NCBI GenBank assembly: GCA_963693085.1
Contig: OY856409.1
Location: 300,060,558 to 300,124,557 of the forward strand
Direction of reading: 5' to 3'
DNA length: 64,000 nt
From: Alisma plantago-aquatica
Taxonomy: Eukaryota; Streptophyta; Magnoliopsida; Alismatales; Alismataceae
Both the position numbers and the translations under genes were made by a program. The notes under the pieces are model-generated. The model had not been told where the DNA came from. It saw only the letters and a program-made list of their open reading frames with translations, and ran no database searches. This document shows, piece by piece, positions 21,702 through 32,350 of this stretch (the first letter of the stretch is position 1; each line of letters begins with the position of its first letter).

Positions 21702-23368
21702 TGATGAGTGCAAACTCATCACCTTTATTTGTACCTTTTTAATCATGAATTGGCAATAGATAATTTGGTATGTAATAGTTATAGCAAAAATCATCTTAGT
21801 TTATCACTTCTTGATTAATTTGGAGTTTTACTTGATTTACATGGGTTTTCTAGGAAAATGCCAGCATTACTTCAAAAGCCTAAATGACCCGAGAATCAAA
21901 TACTTCATATTCAAATTCCATCCTCCCAATTGATTATTTCATCTTCCTAAAAGATTAACTTAGAAGAGTCATCTCTCCATGACTTGAATTGAGCGACTCA
22001 ACTAATGAGTTGATTGATTTACTAGTCTAGGGCTCCCCACTTCAAATTTACATTGTCCATTTCATGTTTCCAATCCACCTACTCAACCTTCCAAGTCATC
22101 ATCTGAACTGAGTGATTCATCAGTGAACCAGTCGGCTCAGAATCCCAAAGTGGGTGTTTCAAGTTCAAAACGGCCAACTCAATTCCTTAATGACCAAGTC
22201 TTGGTCAAACGACACTGTCACCCCTTTTTCTAGGGTTTTGACCACTTTCTTTGACTCATGCCCACATGGATTTGAACCGGATGACTCAGATGGTGAACAT
22301 ATCGATTCACCATCTGTGAGCAGCCCATTTCAACAACCACCAACCAAAATTTTCCCATCTTTAGGGTTTCCACCCTTTGATTCCCCTATAAAAGGAGGGG
22401 GGACTCCAAAGTAAAAGGACATCACTTGTTTCAACCTTTTATTATCTAGTTTTTGCTTCTATTCTTTACATTATGTCTGAGTAGTTCCCTTCTGGGGGAT
22501 GGGGACTAGCCCCATAGCCCATTCTTCTTTGATGTAATTGACTCCGTTGTTTTAATAAAATAATGATTATTCTTTCATTTCTACTTTGACCATTGGATGA
22601 ATTGATATGCTTTTATGGAGTGATGTGATTGTGGATCTCCATAAGGATGAACCCATAATCCCTTAGTTGCGATTGTTATCTTTTTATCCAACTGATCTCG
22701 TACTTGTTTTTCTGGTAGATTGATTTTATTTTTGTGTGGGTGCACAGATCTTGGATTACCACAAGAACGAACATGATCTTTTGACATGATCACCTAATTT
22801 AGATTATGATCCTTCTACCCCTTTGACTTGTTTTTCATAGCCCATGGTGATGCAATCACCTTATTCATGGGTTCAAACATTGGATGAGAATCACATGTCT
22901 CTAGATGAGATCTTAGAAAGTAACATGTTAGATGGTTGGATGAGGATCTGTAAACATCATTATCAATGGGTTTACAAGAAGTCTGGCCCTTGTGTGATTA
23001 TGCTATGAAAGGACACAATCTACATGATCCTGATTTGATTATTTAAACTCAGGAGTTGATTCATTGAGTAAAAGCATAGCTATTGGTGGCGATCCCCTAT
23101 ACCCCCAGTTCATTTATCATTTTATCTCAAATAGTTATTTATGCATCCTTTACAACTGTTCTTAGCAAAACCAAACTTCAACAATCTGGATTTTTCCTAA
23201 TCATTTTCACGATTGGTTTTGGAATGCAACCATTTTCTTCTTATGTTCCTTGGTTCAATGCCTCACTACTAGAAGGTTGACTTGTTGCTTGGAATGAGTT
23301 GACTGCCTCTTTAGAAGATTAAACTCTAAGACTTTTCCCAGTGATTTGTGCTCAAACGACACACATCA
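21702..23368 (+). mobile_element. 3' LTR of element 3 (1,667 bp)
   Basis: Bounded by TGATGAGTGCAAACTCATCA and CGACACACATCA, giving TGATG/CATCA inverted ends. U3 has a weak array of GA(C/T)TCA-type motifs (about 21965-22140), then TATAAAA at 22387. R/U5 has GGGGACTAGCCCCATAGCCC (about 22499), close to the equivalent block in LTR 1. The right end coincides exactly with the first base of the RT-like remnant. Confidence 0.85.
22387..22393 (+). promoter_or_regulatory. TATA box of LTR 3
   Basis: TATAAAA in TTCCCCTATAAAAGGAGGGG, at the same place in the LTR as the TATA boxes of LTRs 1 and 2. Confidence 0.65.
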
Positions 23369-24180
23369 GGACACCACCCCCATAAAGACCAACATGTGTT
23401 GTTGAGTTCTCTTTTTAAAGAAATTATTAAGGATAAGGAAGTTAAGTTTGACATGACTGTTAGGAAAAAAGTAGTATTTGGATGTCTACAAGTCGATCAT
23501 GCTCATGATTTTCTTATTTTTGTTCCCATTAATGGGTTAGGCATGCATATATCTTCATTGTAGTAGTGTACTAATCTTAGGTAATGTCTTATGATTTCTT
23601 TATTCCTAATTGATGGATTATGCTATGTTTGTCATAAGGTGTGCTTGGACACTTTTAGGGAGCTTACAATGTACTATAGAGAGATACTTAGTTTCAAGTA
23701 CATACATGATCTTGTTAGGGATATTCTCTATGACATACTCAAGAAGGTTAGAGTTGTTGATAACAAAGAAGCACCTATAAGCTTTTTGGTGTGAGGGGTG
23801 TTCTACACTTAGACTGGCTAGTATCTTGATTTTTGGATGGGTTGGAGGGAAGCATGCATGTGTGGTTCTGATAGGGGTTTCCCCACTTGTGGGATTGAGG
23901 GTGGGGCCTTTACTATGGTCAAATCTAACTCTACCAAAGTGATCAAGCATGATAAAGTGTGTATCGACAATCAACATGTTTTATACCTTTTAGTATTGAT
24001 ACTTTTGGTTTCTTAGTACAGAGGCTATGGAGCTTCTGAAAATGTTTCAAAGAGTTATGCATAGTAATGTAATCACCCATAAGTCTATAGATGTACTATT
24101 TTAGAGTACTAGTTTTTTCATCCATAAAGGGTTGGTGGCTAAATCTTGTTATCAGTATTCCTTCCATCTCTAAGTAATTT
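23369..24180 (+). pseudogene. C-terminal remnant of a non-LTR-like reverse transcriptase protein
   Basis: Three frames together give a collinear protein segment: SSLFKEIIKDKEVKFDMTV (about 23404), then MISLFLIDGLCYVCHKVCLD and FKYIHDLVRDILYDILKKVR (23591-23757), then IFGWVGGKHACV..GVSPLVGL (about 23831-23895), and ELLKMFQRVMHSNVITHKS (about 24031). From memory this order matches the C-terminal part of an RT protein found repeatedly in plant genomes, usually unnamed. The Cys-x2-Cys pair followed by a basic helix and a D/V-L-x-G-V-S-P strand resembles the zinc and restriction-like endonuclease end of R2-type elements; that is inference. The first His pair and the catalytic acids are partly lost. 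No RT core is in the window. Confidence 0.6.
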
Positions 24181-24580
24181 TTATAAGAAAAAATAACTAA
24201 ATTAAGATTTAAAAAGGGAAATTTGATGAAATAATATGAAAACTGGGAATACGTTTTAAGTAAAGTGCATGGGAAATACATGATCCTAAAACAAAATAAA
24301 TCCAAAAATATTGGTGAATAAATATTATTCAAGATAATATATGTGGAAGTAGTGGAATTTAATTATAATATATATAGTGATATAACAATAGCCTAAACAC
24401 TGGAAATTAATGAAAAATTTATAACTTGTTTACTCTAACTCACTAGGAGGTCAACGTTCATCGTGTTTGGACTTTGTTTGATCCCTCATCAAATAAGGAA
24501 AAGAAAATATGATAATAAAACCTTATAAGCTAATTGTTTGATCTAATTGTTTGATTTTCCATAGTCTATGAATATTTCTC
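24181..24580. other. AT-rich spacer
   Basis: About 400 bp of AT-rich sequence with no repeat, ORF or motif I can assign. Its last five bases, TTCTC (24576-24580), are the left target duplication of the following TRIM. Confidence 0.5.
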
Positions 24581-24649
24581 TATAACATTGCAGATCTTGA
24601 GGCCTCAGATAAAATGATCTTAAGGTAATGATTGGACTACTCACATCAC

Positions 24650-24741
24650 CAAGGTGCACCTCATTTTTAAGGAGCCCATCACCAAGAACTCTATGGTTAA
24701 GCATGCTCAGCCTAGAGTAGTACTAGAATGGTGACTTGTCG
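24650..24741 (+). other. 5S rRNA-like segment in the 5' LTR of the TRIM
   Basis: CCCATCACCAAGAACTC, GGTTAAGCATGCTCAG and GAGTAGTACTAGAATGGTGA match, in order, the middle and 3' half of plant 5S rRNA, including A-box-like and C-box-like parts of the internal promoter. Several substitutions; not a functional 5S gene. Confidence 0.8.
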
Positions 24742-24854
24742 ATCAAGAGTCTAAGTGAGGGAGTTTGTAATGTTCCAGGTCTTGAAACATTAGATAAATG
24801 ATATTAAAATGAATGATTGGACTAGTCATATCACCAAGTTGCACCTCCTTTTCA

Positions 24855-24946
24855 AGGGGCCCATCACTAAGAACTACGTGGTTAAGCATGCTTTGTCGAG
24901 AGTAGTGTTGGGATGGTGACCTGTCGGGAAGTTGATTCCAGGTTGC
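24855..24946 (+). other. 5S rRNA-like segment in the 3' LTR of the TRIM
   Basis: CCCATCACTAAGAACT, GTGGTTAAGCATGCTT, CGAGAGTAGTG and GGGATGGTGACCTGTCGGGA follow the order of plant 5S rRNA. It is closer to 5S than the 5' copy in the GAGAGTAGT and GGGAAGT parts. TRIM-borne, not a ribosomal gene. Confidence 0.82.
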
Positions 24947-25057
24947 GGGTGAGTAAGGATAAAGCGCATAGATGAGGCTAGTGATGGTATGTGGGCTAGT
25001 CATCACTCTTTAAAATCTAATGTAGCCTTGTGTAGTGGGTCCAAGTGTTACATTCTC

Positions 25058-28000
25058 CACTATATAGCCTTTCTTACCTTTTCTTTTCTGGGCTATTAGT
25101 TCAACAGTTCAACACATATTTGAGTTTTACATGCTGCACCAAGGAAAATCAAATGTTTCCACTTATCTTCCTCGCCCACATTTCTTTCCTCTCTAGAGTG
25201 ATAGTAACACTCTCCTTCTCCAAGCTTTATCTTTGTCTCTCTCTCCCACCTCATGCCCCTATTTGTTCTCCATTGTCTTCCACTCTCTATACTCAATCCA
25301 ATGATCTAAATTCTACTTGATTGCATCTTATCTAGAACCCTAGTCTCCTTTTAGTCTCCATTGAATCCCAATGATGCACCAAGTCTCCTAACTCCTAAAA
25401 CCATTGCATTACCATTGCAAAACCTTTTTACACAAACCCATACCACTCAAATGATATGGTTTCCCCTCCTACATGTCTCCCAGACCCCGTCCAGTGGTTT
25501 TCATAAATTGAGTTTGTAACATGTTTTACGCCATAACGATGTCTAGAATCGACTCAAAAATCTTCCTAGTATTTACAAGAAGATGTACAGACCTTTGATG
25601 CAGCATTTTTATATTTAATACTTATTTCCCCCTTTTTTTATTTCATAACCTATAGTGCAAATGACTGCTCTTGACCTTATTTTTATGTGGTTGTGTATGG
25701 TTGACTTAGTCTTTCTTTTGGGTCATCAAGAAGTCATGGAATCAACCGAGTTGTCCTTTTTGTTTTTCCTAAGTAGCTTTACTCCTAGATGTAATGGAGG
25801 ATTTCTTCATGGAGCGCTCATGAGTGTTTTTCATCCAAGTTTTAGCTTGATACACTCTGATCACCTTGTAAGACCGTTAGAGTTATTCCTCGGTGGTGAG
25901 GGGAAGTGGATCATGGTTTTAGATCTAAGTATTGGTCCTTAATATAGTTCTTCTTTGCACTTTGTTGTCTTAAGAACACTTCAATTATTTGTTTTACTAT
26001 TTTTCTCTTCTATGGCTTGTCTCCTTGACATGCCTCTTAGGGCACCATAATATTTTTGTTCCCCCTTCTTTCTGAGACCATGAGATCATAGAGATGGGGT
26101 TATACCAACCTATTCTATCATACAACCATAACTATTGATCGTGATGTGGGGGCAGTGGTGTATCTTTGTTGTAGGTTTTGATCTATAAATATATAAAATT
26201 AATTACCTTAGAAATTTAATATTACTTTTGGTATCTCCAAAAATATAGAAAATGTGTTTTGAAATTGTTATAATATTTTCAACATTGTGTTATGGTTTAG
26301 GTAACCCATTCAATACTAAAGATGAATTTTTAGGGTTTAAGTAACTAATGACTATTTAACCTTTAAACTTATCTCAATGATTCTAGGTGGCTTGAGATCT
26401 TATTTCAACCAAGAGTTTATCTTTGGACCCGTGTAGATCGAATCACATGTATGTTTGATTCATTTGGCTTCATATTGGTTAATGAACTTACATTCTCAAT
26501 CACTTTTGTCCCATTCAAGACATTGATCTATAGTCTTGTCTTTCATATATTTTCAACTCATTGTTGAGTTCTATTTTGAAGTTAATTCTATGATAGCCTT
26601 AACTGTTATAATTGAAACTTGAACTCTAAATGTTGTATCTTATTTTTATTTATACCATGTTGGTGATATTATACTATTTGGGATCAATTTGTGTAATGGA
26701 AAACCTAATTTCCATGCAAAGGCCCTAAAGTTACAAAATTTATCCCATTGCTTGATTTTTTGTTATAACCTTAAGATGGAATCTTCTGTTGAATAATTGC
26801 ACTAAACCTAACTTTTTTCATGTTTATGTGCATGTGACTATGATGACTATCATAACATAAATAATTGTGATGCTCTATGTAATGATGCCTTTTGTGTTTG
26901 TTTTGTTTATGTTGGGTGTTGTGGTGATGGCTATTCTTGTATATGTGGACAATGATGCTTGTTATGCATAAATGTTACTATAGGAATTTGACGGTGATGG
27001 GTATTCATGTATATTTGGGAAGTGATACACGTCAATCATAGATGTTATCATTGCATCCATGTGGTGATTCCTATTCCCAATTAAATTGAGTGGTGATGCC
27101 TTTTACTCATAGTTGGGTGGTAATTTCCTTTACTTATTGATGGTTGTTGATACAGTGATGGCCACTATTCGAGGTGGTGGTGCCTCCTGTCTTTGATGTT
27201 GGGTGTCTATGCCAATTAACCAGTGGTTGTGATGCCATGAACATGTTTTTATCTTATTCTAGTTTTTCATAATAAATTGTGTATTGTTTGTAGTTGTGAA
27301 CTATGTTGTAAATAAACAAATGATTTGACTTTTTTATTCATGTAATAAAAATATAATCTTGTAGAACAATTTTATTAACATCCATTTGGATAAGTTCTTT
27401 TCTCCCTTTAGAAAGAGTCTTGTTATCTAAATTTTGGCACTTACCCCTTTCTGTTTCCCAAATTACTATTTACATATGCATACTACCTTTTGTTGCCTTA
27501 TCAGCCTTGCTCTTATGCAAGTGTATCTGACCACTTTCAGGTTTCAAATTGAGATGTACATGTTGCCCTCATCATTGAGCCAATATTAGTTTCTAGTTTT
27601 CCTATATGTATCCACCCATATGTGTGATTGTACCTTTTTTCATGATAAAGTTGTAACAATTGGATTTTTCTCATCATGTTGATAATACTTTGGTTTTTTT
27701 CATAACATACTCAGAATATCAGTTTATTCATCCATTTTAAACATTGAAATGTATTTGGAATGTGGATAATTACTCTGAGTATTAATGGAACCCATATTGG
27801 GTCCCACCCATTACAAATATTATATTAAATCCAAGGTAATTAATATGACATTTTCAATTTTGTCTTCCATTTACTAAGTATGATCTTTAAGTTTCTTATA
27901 CCTTGTATGTTTACCTTATTCATACGCTCCAACATGTTTAGAGATGGATCCAACATTGGGTCTTATGGGATATGTCTGGGTTTCATACCCCTTAAAAACC

Positions 28001-28185
28001 CATGTATGGTAATGTCATTGATAGATCATGTACTGGAAACCCATGTATCTCAAAATGAAGTTCAAATTGTAGTGTATCTTGATACCCAAATGACTGTTAT
28101 CATGGGAAATAATCGGGCATTACTCTAGAGAAGGAGTTGGTCCAACTCTAATAGATATTTTTTGTTGCCTTGGTATCATTCTCTC
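25058..28185. other. Long AT-rich stretch without recognised features
   Basis: About 3.1 kb. It has a CT-rich part (25170-25330), a TATA-like TATAAATATATAAAA near 26192, and a loose GTGGTGATG-type repetition at 26920-27240. The longest frames are 95 and 82 codons (25655-25942 and 27880-28128) and show no motif. It may be decayed interior of the old Ty3 element that ends at 28990, but nothing proves this. Confidence 0.4.
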
Positions 28186-28510
28186 CCTATATACCAACCC
28201 TCAACTCATAACAATAAAAGGAAGTCCTCCAGTGAGACTTTAAGACTGATCATTGTGCTAGATGTCAGATTAGGCATAAAACTAAAGGCCTAATCATATT
28301 CCACCTTTGAAGAGGTCCTAGACATATTCAACCTAGGCATCCTTGACTTAAAGGAGGACAACCACCATCACAACATAAACATCCTGAACCACCAAGAAGA
28401 ATGGCAACAAAAACAACAATGTATGAAAAGACCCATTGAAAGGTGTTTAGCTCGTCTCTATGCCATGGATGATTAAGAAGTTCATGAGGAGAACAGTGAA
28501 GGTAACATTT
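28186..28510 (+). pseudogene. gag: Possible Ty3 gag tail remnant
   Basis: Across two frames it reads a Cys-x2-Cys with a following His-Lys-Thr-Lys (near 28250, the zinc-knuckle position), then a Gln/Pro/His/Arg-rich part (about 28330-28400) and ARLYAMDD (about 28450). That order is seen in chromovirus gag ends, where a zinc knuckle is followed by a basic Gln/Pro-rich linker and a VFAL/VYAM-type segment before the protease. The knuckle is incomplete and no protease follows. Low certainty. Confidence 0.35.
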
Positions 28511-28990
28511 GCACTTTTAGTTAGCCTACATGCACATATTTCTTACTTTTTCTCTGATGTTTAGTACCCTTTGAAAACTACAAGTAGGATGATAGTCTGG
28601 TGATATGCATAAACATTAGTATGGTGACTTTGTTTTTGTAGTTATTTTTTTATCAAATTTTATGCTTTACATCATCTTGTTTTGTTGTTGAAATTATACG
28701 CCATTACGCTAATAATATGTAGAAGGAAATTATTCATAGATATCATCTATTTTTTTCTTGAACCAAGTCACCAATTGATGAAGTATACCAAAAACATAAG
28801 ATTAGTTAAACCAATACGTAAAACCTTAGGTTGAAACTATGCTAGAAATAGAGTGGAGGATGCATGCCATTACACATGTGAATTTGTTTGGTTTGACTTA
28901 TTAGGCTAACCCTTTTAATAGATGGATATTATATGGATAATAAGAATAAAATGATTTCAAGGATGAAATCATTTTGAAAGGGTGGAATGT
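28511..28990 (+). other. 3' end of an old Ty3 element
   Basis: No gene. The last 60 bases, with AAGGATGAAATCATTTTGAA and GGGTGGAATGT (28960-28990), have the form of a chromovirus 3' end: a FxDEILF-like RNA segment followed by a purine-rich tract next to an LTR beginning TGTAACAC. Confidence 0.5.
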
Positions 28991-30491
28991 TGTAACACAA
29001 TATACCTTGGCTTTTTAACCATATAGATCCTAATTCCATGAATGGGATGTCTTTGGACATATATAGTTACAACCCCAATTTTCAGGTTCATATAGTAGGA
29101 AATGCAATTTTCCCAATAAATGTATGATTATGGGAATTGTATGAATTATGTGCCTTGAATGTATTTCTTTGATAAAGAAGCCTTGTACTATGAATGATTG
29201 TGTGGGCCTTGTTGCCTATCAATCCCAATAACATGAAAAGGGAATAAAAAGGAAAAGGAAATCGATTAATGAGAGGAATAAATAAGATAAAGAGAAATGA
29301 AAGATGTAGAAGAATATAGAAGGCTAAGAATTATCCTTCATGAGTGGTTTTCGAATCCTTAGGATTTCTTGTATCCCAAGGAGTCTGAGTTGCAAAGATA
29401 ATAGGAGAAGAAAGAGAAAATACAAATAATAAAAGCCTTAATATGGGAATAACGTGCCATATACTAATGGAATTATATAGTGACTTTTTGGTACTTCCAA
29501 ATAGAAATACTAGTATGTATAAGATAGTGTATCCTCGTGATCAAGGGATTAAAAGCCAAGTGTAAAGGGAAAATACTCGAGGACTCTTTTTTTAGCCATT
29601 ATATAAGTACTGTAATATAAGATTCCTTGATAACCAAGGAATGTGGTTTAACAAGGAAGTAATCAAAGGATTAATTTACATGATAATAAGGAGAGTGGTC
29701 TTCTACAGATTGAGGGACTTGTTTCCTTGTGGGTAAGTGTGCTAGGATGTTTCTATCCTCCCCTATATAAGGGTTGGACCCATAGCCTCAAGTCTAGGAG
29801 GTTCTTAGGCGTCTCACGCTCTTCTTCAAACTGATATTCGTTCTGACCCTAACAGCGGGGGGTAGTGTGACCTCTAGAGCAATGAGGGGTCGTGGAAGGG
29901 AGTACGAAGGAAACGTGATGCTCCCACGCCGCTAAAAAGAAGCTCGGCTATCATATCCTCGCCCTAGCCCTTGTGCAACACCAGTAGGATGGTTGCAAGC
30001 CGGTCGCGTTTGCAGACCTGGCAAACCTAAACCTATTGCCCTGGACGCAACCTAGGGGCAACTCCATGTGCACAGGAGCACGGCAGAGGTGAAGGAACCA
30101 CCCTTGGTGTCCGTCGGGTCTTGGGGAGGGGAGGCAGCATCACGCCTGACCCCTGTCGCGATGGCAGCAGAAGGTTTTGCAAGGTAGGAGACGACCAGGG
30201 TCATCTTGACGAGATTTCCCCTCTGAGATATATAGAACTAGGTCATCGCACGGGGGATACGTGTCTTTTCATTATGTTTTGAGCCAGCCCAGTTACGCAG
30301 GAGAGCAATGCATGCAATGGCTGATGTGTCAGCCTCTCATTGGCCATGGTAAGTAAATCTTGCAAAATTCATAAATAATTATTCGTAACTCAAATTGCAA
30401 CAAGTTATATATGAAAAATTATTAGGATAATGCAAGGAATACAATAAAAATATTATTAATGACTAAATATGCTTGTAACTCGAAAAGTATG
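28991..30491 (+). mobile_element. Old Ty3 LTR, segment 1 of 3
   Basis: Starts TGTAACACAATATACC after the purine tract. It contains TATATAA at 29764 in CCCCTATATAAGGGTTGG, then a GC-rich block (29820-30250) that stands out from the AT-rich surroundings and probably is R/U5. It is interrupted at 30491 by the chromovirus; GTATG at 30487-30491 is the left target duplication. It carries no ACCG array, unlike five other LTR families in the window. Confidence 0.7.
29764..29770 (+). promoter_or_regulatory. TATA box of the old Ty3 LTR
   Basis: TATATAA about 770 bp from the LTR start, followed by the GC-rich block. Position typical of a chromovirus LTR promoter with a long R/U5. Confidence 0.55.
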
Positions 30492-31159
30492 TGTAACATC
30501 CATGACCTGGGTTAAGGCTTAACCCTAGAAGTTTTGCTTAAGTAAGTCTTTTATATTCTTATGTTTATCTTTTGAAAAGTAATTAAGACGAAAGGAGAGC
30601 TTATGTTTCAATTTTGATCCTATTTGAATAATGTTGAAATAGTATTTCTTCATGTTTTGGACTAAAGTGCAATTTACCCAATTTAAGGGGTTACCTTGCA
30701 AATGTTACATGATAAATGTTCCTCAAGTGTTATAGCATCATAAGAATGATAATGATGTTGAGGTATGTCTTCTACAAGCCTAAGTTCCAAGAAGGAGCTT
30801 GTTTGAGTAATGCTTGTGTATTGAATGCTAGTTTTGGTGTAATTTGCAATTTACCCAAAATCTAGGGTTGAATATGTAAAATACCACGTTTATTATGTCC
30901 CTAATGTTTCTTGGTATCATTTAGAGGAAATAAAAAGATAGATGAGAATCTTGAAGCTTTGAAGCTACTTTGAAGGCAGGTTATATAACTTGAACCCATC
31001 AATGTTATTATTGATTTCAATTTCTCATCATATGTTGATCTTTTGTTTTCTTCTTGAACAATTGATGAAATTTTCATATATATTACAGTAGAATTCAGAG
31101 GTCTGAAGCTTGATGATGATGACATCATCTTAGCACACACCTCAAGAAAATCAAAAGCA

Positions 31160-31810
31160 AACGATTTCGTTTGTTTGGTCAAACGGTTTCAAACTGTTTG
31201 GTGACCAATCGGTTTCAAAACCGTTAGAGGTCAAACGGTTTCAAACTGTTAGAGACCAAACGGTTTCAATGGATTCAAAGGTCAATTGGTCTCATGATAT
31301 AATAACCTCAAACAATAAAATTCAATTGGTTACAAAACCCTAGAATCAAACTCAATTGACTTCAAAAGCCTAGATCAATTGATGTCAAACCCTAATTTAG
31401 GTTCAATCAATTTCAACCCCAAAGTGACCAAATGGTCTCAAACCGTTTGAGGACCAAACGGTCTCAAACCGTTTGAGGACCAAATGGTCTCAAACCGTTT
31501 AGGGTTAAACGTTTCAAAGTTAATTAGATCAAACGGTTTCAAAATCGATTGAAAATTTTGGGACAAGACCGTTTGAGGGTCTAATGGTCTTCAAACTGTT
31601 TGAGGTTTAGAGACCAAGACCGTTTAAGGTCTAACGGTCTTCAGACTGTTTGAAGGTGCAATTGGTCCAAGACCATTTGAAGGTGCAATTGGTCCAAGAC
31701 CGTTTGAAGGTTTAATTGGTCCAAGACCATTTGAAGGATCAATTGGTCCAAGACCGTTTGAAGGTTAAATTGGTCCAAGACCGTTTGAAGGTCCAATTGA
31801 TTCAAACCAT
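31160..31810 (+). repeat. AAACGGTTT / GACCGTTTGAAG array in 5' LTR
   Basis: First part (31160-31560): palindromic pairs such as AAACGGTTTCAAACTGTT and GGTCTCAAACCGTTTGAGGA, unit about 26 bp. Second part: a strict 27-bp array with GACCGTTTGAAGG or CpG-decayed forms starting at 31644, 31671, 31698, 31725, 31752 and 31779, each unit also holding the inverted CAATTGGTCC. Matches the 3' LTR array at 50110-50790. Confidence 0.9.
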
Positions 31811-32129
31811 GTAATTATTAATAACCCCATAAGTGATTGAAGAGTATCTCAAGGTTGATTTCAATGGAAGTACCTCCAACTACTTAGGTGATTAGTATAA
31901 TTAGAGTGATTATCACTTGGTGCCTATGAAAGTAATAAATTCAATACACTATGATAAGAATAGGTGTATGTACTTAGTGAAAGGTTAAGTCAATTGAATA
32001 AGGCATGATGGTGATGTGTGTTCCTAGTACATGGAACAATGATAAGTATGATTTAATACTTAAATAATGCTATGTGCTCCAAGATATGTGGAAGCACTGA
32101 TTTAGGGTTTGTATTAATGAGGTAATCAT

Positions 32130-32350
32130 AAAACCCTAATCAATGGAGAATGAGGAACCCTAACCCTAATTTCAGGTGATGGAATGAGAAACCCTAATTA
32201 ATATAAATGTGAAACCCTAATATAGGGTGATGTTATGTGAAACCCTAATATGGGGTGATGTTATGTGAAACCCTAATATAGGGTGATGTTATGTGAAACC
32301 CTAATATAGGGTGATGTGATGTGAAACCCTAATTGATAAAGATGGGAAAC
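32130..32350 (+). repeat. 28-bp telobox array in 5' LTR
   Basis: AAACCCTAA starts at 32212, 32240, 32268, 32296 and 32324, exactly 28 bp apart; most units continue with the palindromic CCCTAATATAGGG. Three more exact AAACCCTAA flank the array. The motif is the plant telobox, also the telomere-repeat sequence. It is not an interstitial telomere block, since units are separated by 19 bp. Confidence 0.92.

Larger units (their letters stand above)
16976..23368 (+). mobile_element. Athila-like element 3, pol-less, with truncated 5' LTR
   Basis: Order: remnant of 5' LTR, primer site, T-rich leader, gag, protease, a hybrid region without RT or integrase, Athila-type 3' non-coding part, polypurine tract, and a full 3' LTR. 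Gag and the GGGAGGCAACCCA block (about 20575) match the style of element 1, but the LTRs differ, so it is a different family. It could have moved only with enzymes from another element. The LTR termini are TGATG...CATCA. The target duplication cannot be tested because the 5' LTR has lost its left part. Confidence 0.8.
24581..25052 (+). mobile_element. Cassandra-type TRIM with 5S rRNA-like LTRs
   Basis: A 472-bp element with two copies of a 5S-like LTR. The 3' LTR is complete (24766-25052, 287 bp, TGTAATGTTCC...AAGTGTTACA). The 5' LTR is partial (24581-about 24741) and its first dinucleotide has become TA. A short polypurine-like CTAAGTGAGGGAGTT (24751-24765) separates them. The element is flanked by a perfect 5-bp duplication TTCTC (24576-24580 and 25053-25057). 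Cassandra elements have no coding capacity and carry a 5S rRNA-derived RNA polymerase III promoter in each LTR, which is what is seen here. Confidence 0.85.

Noticed and set aside
24650..24946. Functional 5S rRNA genes
   Set aside because: Only part of 5S is matched, with many substitutions, inside a TRIM with target duplication.
25655..25942. 95-codon ORF, possible small gene
   Set aside because: No recognisable motif, no promoter or conserved neighbour, and in an AT-rich region where such a length is expected by chance.
27880..28128. 82-codon ORF
   Set aside because: No motif; next to a possible gag remnant but not in register with it.
32130..32350. Interstitial telomere block
   Set aside because: AAACCCTAA units are separated by 19 bp of other sequence at a fixed 28-bp period and lie at the same place in both LTRs.
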